A stretch of 5,963 bases of DNA from an uncultured Rubrobacteraceae bacterium (GTDB lineage: Bacteria > Actinomycetota > Rubrobacteria > Rubrobacterales > Rubrobacteraceae), in the NCBI GenBank assembly GCA_902805985.1, contig CADCUW010000277.1, positions 1-5,963 on the forward strand, in the 5' to 3' direction. A program made the translations under genes and the position numbers. The notes under the pieces were generated by a model. It searched no databases and was not told where the DNA came from. It saw only the letters and a list, made by a program, of their open reading frames with translations. Numbering within the stretch: position 1 is the first letter of the stretch; each line of letters starts with the position of its first letter. Below, piece after piece: positions 4,609 through 5,963 of this stretch.

Positions 4609-5424
4609 GTGAGAGACGCGGCGGAGTCGACAATATTGGTGACGGGCGCCACCGACGGCCTGGGCAGGCGTGTCGCCCGAGAGCTCGCGGCGAAGGGCGC
4701 CACCGTGCTGCTGCACGGCCGCAGCCCCGAACGCCTCGATGCCGCGCTCGAGGAGGTGCGGACCCACACGGGTAGCAAGAAGCTGGGCTCCTACGTGGCG
4801 GACCTCTCCTCGCTCGGCGAGGTGCGCGGCTTGTCCGAGCAAGTCCTCTCGGAGCACGATCACCTCGACGTGCTCGTCAACAACGCGGGCGTCATCGTCC
4901 GAGAGCGCGAGGAGAGCGAGGACGGTCACGAGCTCACCTTTGCCGTGAACTACCTCTCCCACTTCCTGCTCACGGGCCTGCTCTTGCCGCTGCTCCGGGA
5001 ATCCGCCCCGTCCCGGATAGTCAACGTCGCCTCGGCCGGCCAGAGCCCGATGGACTTCGAAGACCCCATGCTGGAGAAGGGCTACGAGGCCATGGGGGCG
5101 TACACCCGGAGCAAGCTCGCCCAGGTCATGTTCACCTTCGAGCTGGCAGAGCGCCTTCGGGACACAGGCGTGACCGTCAACGCCCTGCACCCGGCGTCCC
5201 TGATGAACACCAAGATGGTTCACGACACCTTCGGATACACGATGAGCACCGTCGAGGAGGGGACCGAGGCCGTCATCCGTCTGGCCGCCTCGCCCGACCT
5301 CGAAGGGGTCACGGGATGCTACTTCGACGGGTCGCAGGAGGCGCGCGCCAACCGGCAGGCCTACGACGCGGAGGCCAGGAAGATGCTTTGGGCCTTGAGC
5401 GAAGAACTCTGCGGGTCTGTCTAG
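4609..5424 (+). CDS. SDR-family oxidoreductase, NADP-type, retinol dehydrogenase/WWOX-like
   Basis: This is a complete 271-residue cytoplasmic short-chain dehydrogenase/reductase. Visible motifs are TGATDGLG (12-19), HGRS (36-39) with R38 in the position that favours NADP, D65 in VADLSS, NNAG (91-94), N114 (FAVNYLSHF), S142, and Y165/K169 (YTRSK). The 23-residue gap from S142 to Y165, the FAVNYLSHFLLT segment and the HP after the active site are typical of the retinol-dehydrogenase/WWOX/protochlorophyllide-reductase-like branch, whose bacterial members mostly have unknown lipophilic or carbonyl substrates. The usual HPG reads HPA. The GTG start at 4609 is chosen by spacing from GGGAGG; GTG 4603 is two codons earlier. 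It stands alone and is convergent with the ligase gene downstream. It is quite different from the first SDR, so this is not a recent duplication. Confidence 0.9.
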   Translation: MRDAAESTILVTGATDGLGRRVARELAAKGATVLLHGRSPERLDAALEEVRTHTGSKKLGSYVADLSSLGEVRGLSEQVLSEHDHLDVLVNNAGVIVREREESEDGHELTFAVNYLSHFLLTGLLLPLLRESAPSRIVNVASAGQSPMDFEDPMLEKGYEAMGAYTRSKLAQVMFTFELAERLRDTGVTVNALHPASLMNTKMVHDTFGYTMSTVEEGTEAVIRLAASPDLEGVTGCYFDGSQEARANRQAYDAEARKMLWALSEELCGSV

Positions 5425-5545
5425 GAGCCCATCCGGTAGAGAAGACAAGAGCGGCTGAGTGGCGAGCGCGTCCTCGGAGCAGCGTTACCCGTGGTCGACG
5501 AGTAAGGGATGGGTGCATTGAGCTTGAGGCGACTCGGAGCGTAAC

Positions 5546-5593
5546 TCGGGACGGACCCGACATCTACCCACCATTACCCGCCCGGCAAGGGCG
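5546..5593. terminator. Two small GC hairpins in the convergent gap
   Basis: TCGGG-ACGGA-CCCGA (5546-5560) and CGCCC-GGCAA-GGGCG (5579-5593) are perfect 5-bp stems with 5-base loops. They lie between the ends of the second SDR and the ligase gene. Their place suits two-way termination, but there is no T-run, so they are weak candidates. Confidence 0.25.
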
Positions 5594-5607
5594 CTGTCGT
5601 TACCAGG

Positions 5608-5621
5608 CTGGTTCATACCAG
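5608..5621 (-). terminator. Hairpin overlapping the ligase stop codon
   Basis: CTGGT and ACCAG form a 5-bp stem whose 4-base loop holds the TGA stop of the ligase gene (5615-5613). There is no T-run. It may have a weak effect on mRNA ends or be chance. Confidence 0.2.
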
Positions 5622-5963
5622 GTTCGTCCCCTGCGCCGTCTCCTCGATCAGCATGTCCACCACCTCTTCGAGCCGCCCCGCGCGTCCGTAGGCCCGGCGC
5701 TGGCGACTCGCGCCGTTGCCTCCCCGAAGGGTTTCGCCCACGAGCGAAGAGACCTCCTCCCAGTCGCCGAACTCTTCGAGCGCCGGGCGCGTGAAGGCGA
5801 GTAGCTTCTCGACCATCTCCCGCGCCGGGACGGAGCGCCGAGCCTCGACGTCCACGAGGTCCGCGTCCAGGCCGTGGCGGGAGGCGACGAAGTGGGCGGC
5901 GCGCACGAGCTCCGGGCGGGCGTTCGGGTAGGACTCCTCGCTCTCGGCCCGCTCGCGGCAGGT
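5613..5963 (-). CDS. Carboxylate-amine ligase, YbdK type (GCS2 family), C-terminal part
   Basis: The last 116 residues of a gene that enters from the right edge. The visible part contains NARPELVRAAHFVASRHGL, then DLVDVEARRSVPAREMV, then RPALEEFGDWEEVSSLV and GNGASRQRRAYGR, then EEVVDMLIEET. This is the standard C-terminal pattern of YbdK-type carboxylate-amine ligases, which are related to glutamate-cysteine ligases and use ATP to join a carboxylate to an amine. Many members have weak or no known glutamate-cysteine ligase activity, and the catalytic core is outside the window. In actinobacteria related GCS2 enzymes also serve ergothioneine synthesis, but that subgroup cannot be tested here. 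The stop is TGA, and the gene is convergent with the second SDR across 188 bases. Confidence 0.88.
   Translation of the reverse strand, partial: TCRERAESEESYPNARPELVRAAHFVASRHGLDADLVDVEARRSVPAREMVEKLLAFTRPALEEFGDWEEVSSLVGETLRGGNGASRQRRAYGRAGRLEEVVDMLIEETAQGTNLV

Noticed and set aside
4447..5448. A 333-codon minus-strand frame opposite the second SDR
   Set aside because: Composition is that of an antisense shadow, and the plus strand carries a complete SDR.

Overview
The window is very GC-rich and gene-dense, with arginine codons rich in AGG and CGG, GTG starts, and strong third-position G/C. Together with the gene families this suggests an actinobacterial chromosome, possibly of the Rubrobacter type. 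The genus is an inference from style; no marker gene in the window settles it. I see no rRNA, tRNA or CRISPR array.

Layout, left to right. (1) Positions 1-145, minus strand: the N-terminus of a TetR/AcrR regulator, cut by the window edge. It diverges from an EamA/DMT-family transporter (280-1221, plus). The gap between them holds a promoter-like pair of boxes with a 19-bp near-palindrome in its spacer, as expected for a TetR operator. (2) 1438-2190, plus: a complete 250-residue classical SDR with an NAD-type aspartate and a very good ribosome binding site. (3) 2191-2524: a gene-poor stretch holding what looks like the broken C-terminal end of a tyrosine recombinase, with a frameshift at a run of seven G. 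(4) 3996 down to 2525, minus: a two-gene operon of a CDKN3-like cysteine phosphatase and a DraG-type ADP-ribosylglycohydrolase, with only 2 bases between stop and start. (5) About 4033-4608: a second gene-poor stretch. It holds a dense set of inverted repeats (including a perfect 22-bp palindrome), a 7-bp direct repeat at its two borders, and then a short possible remnant of a beta-propeller (SMP-30-like) gene. (6) 4609-5424, plus: a second SDR of the NADP-type retinol-dehydrogenase/WWOX-like group. (7) 5613 to the right edge, minus: the C-terminus of a YbdK-type carboxylate-amine ligase (GCS2 family), convergent with the second SDR.

The transporter and its divergent regulator form one likely regulatory unit. 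The phosphatase and the ADP-ribosylglycohydrolase form another, and both partners should remove a covalent group (phosphate and ADP-ribose) from their substrates. That second unit lies between two stretches that look like scars of mobile DNA, so it may have arrived or been rearranged as a cassette. It is the most interesting part of the window. The two SDRs and the ligase look like ordinary metabolic genes with no visible functional link to each other.
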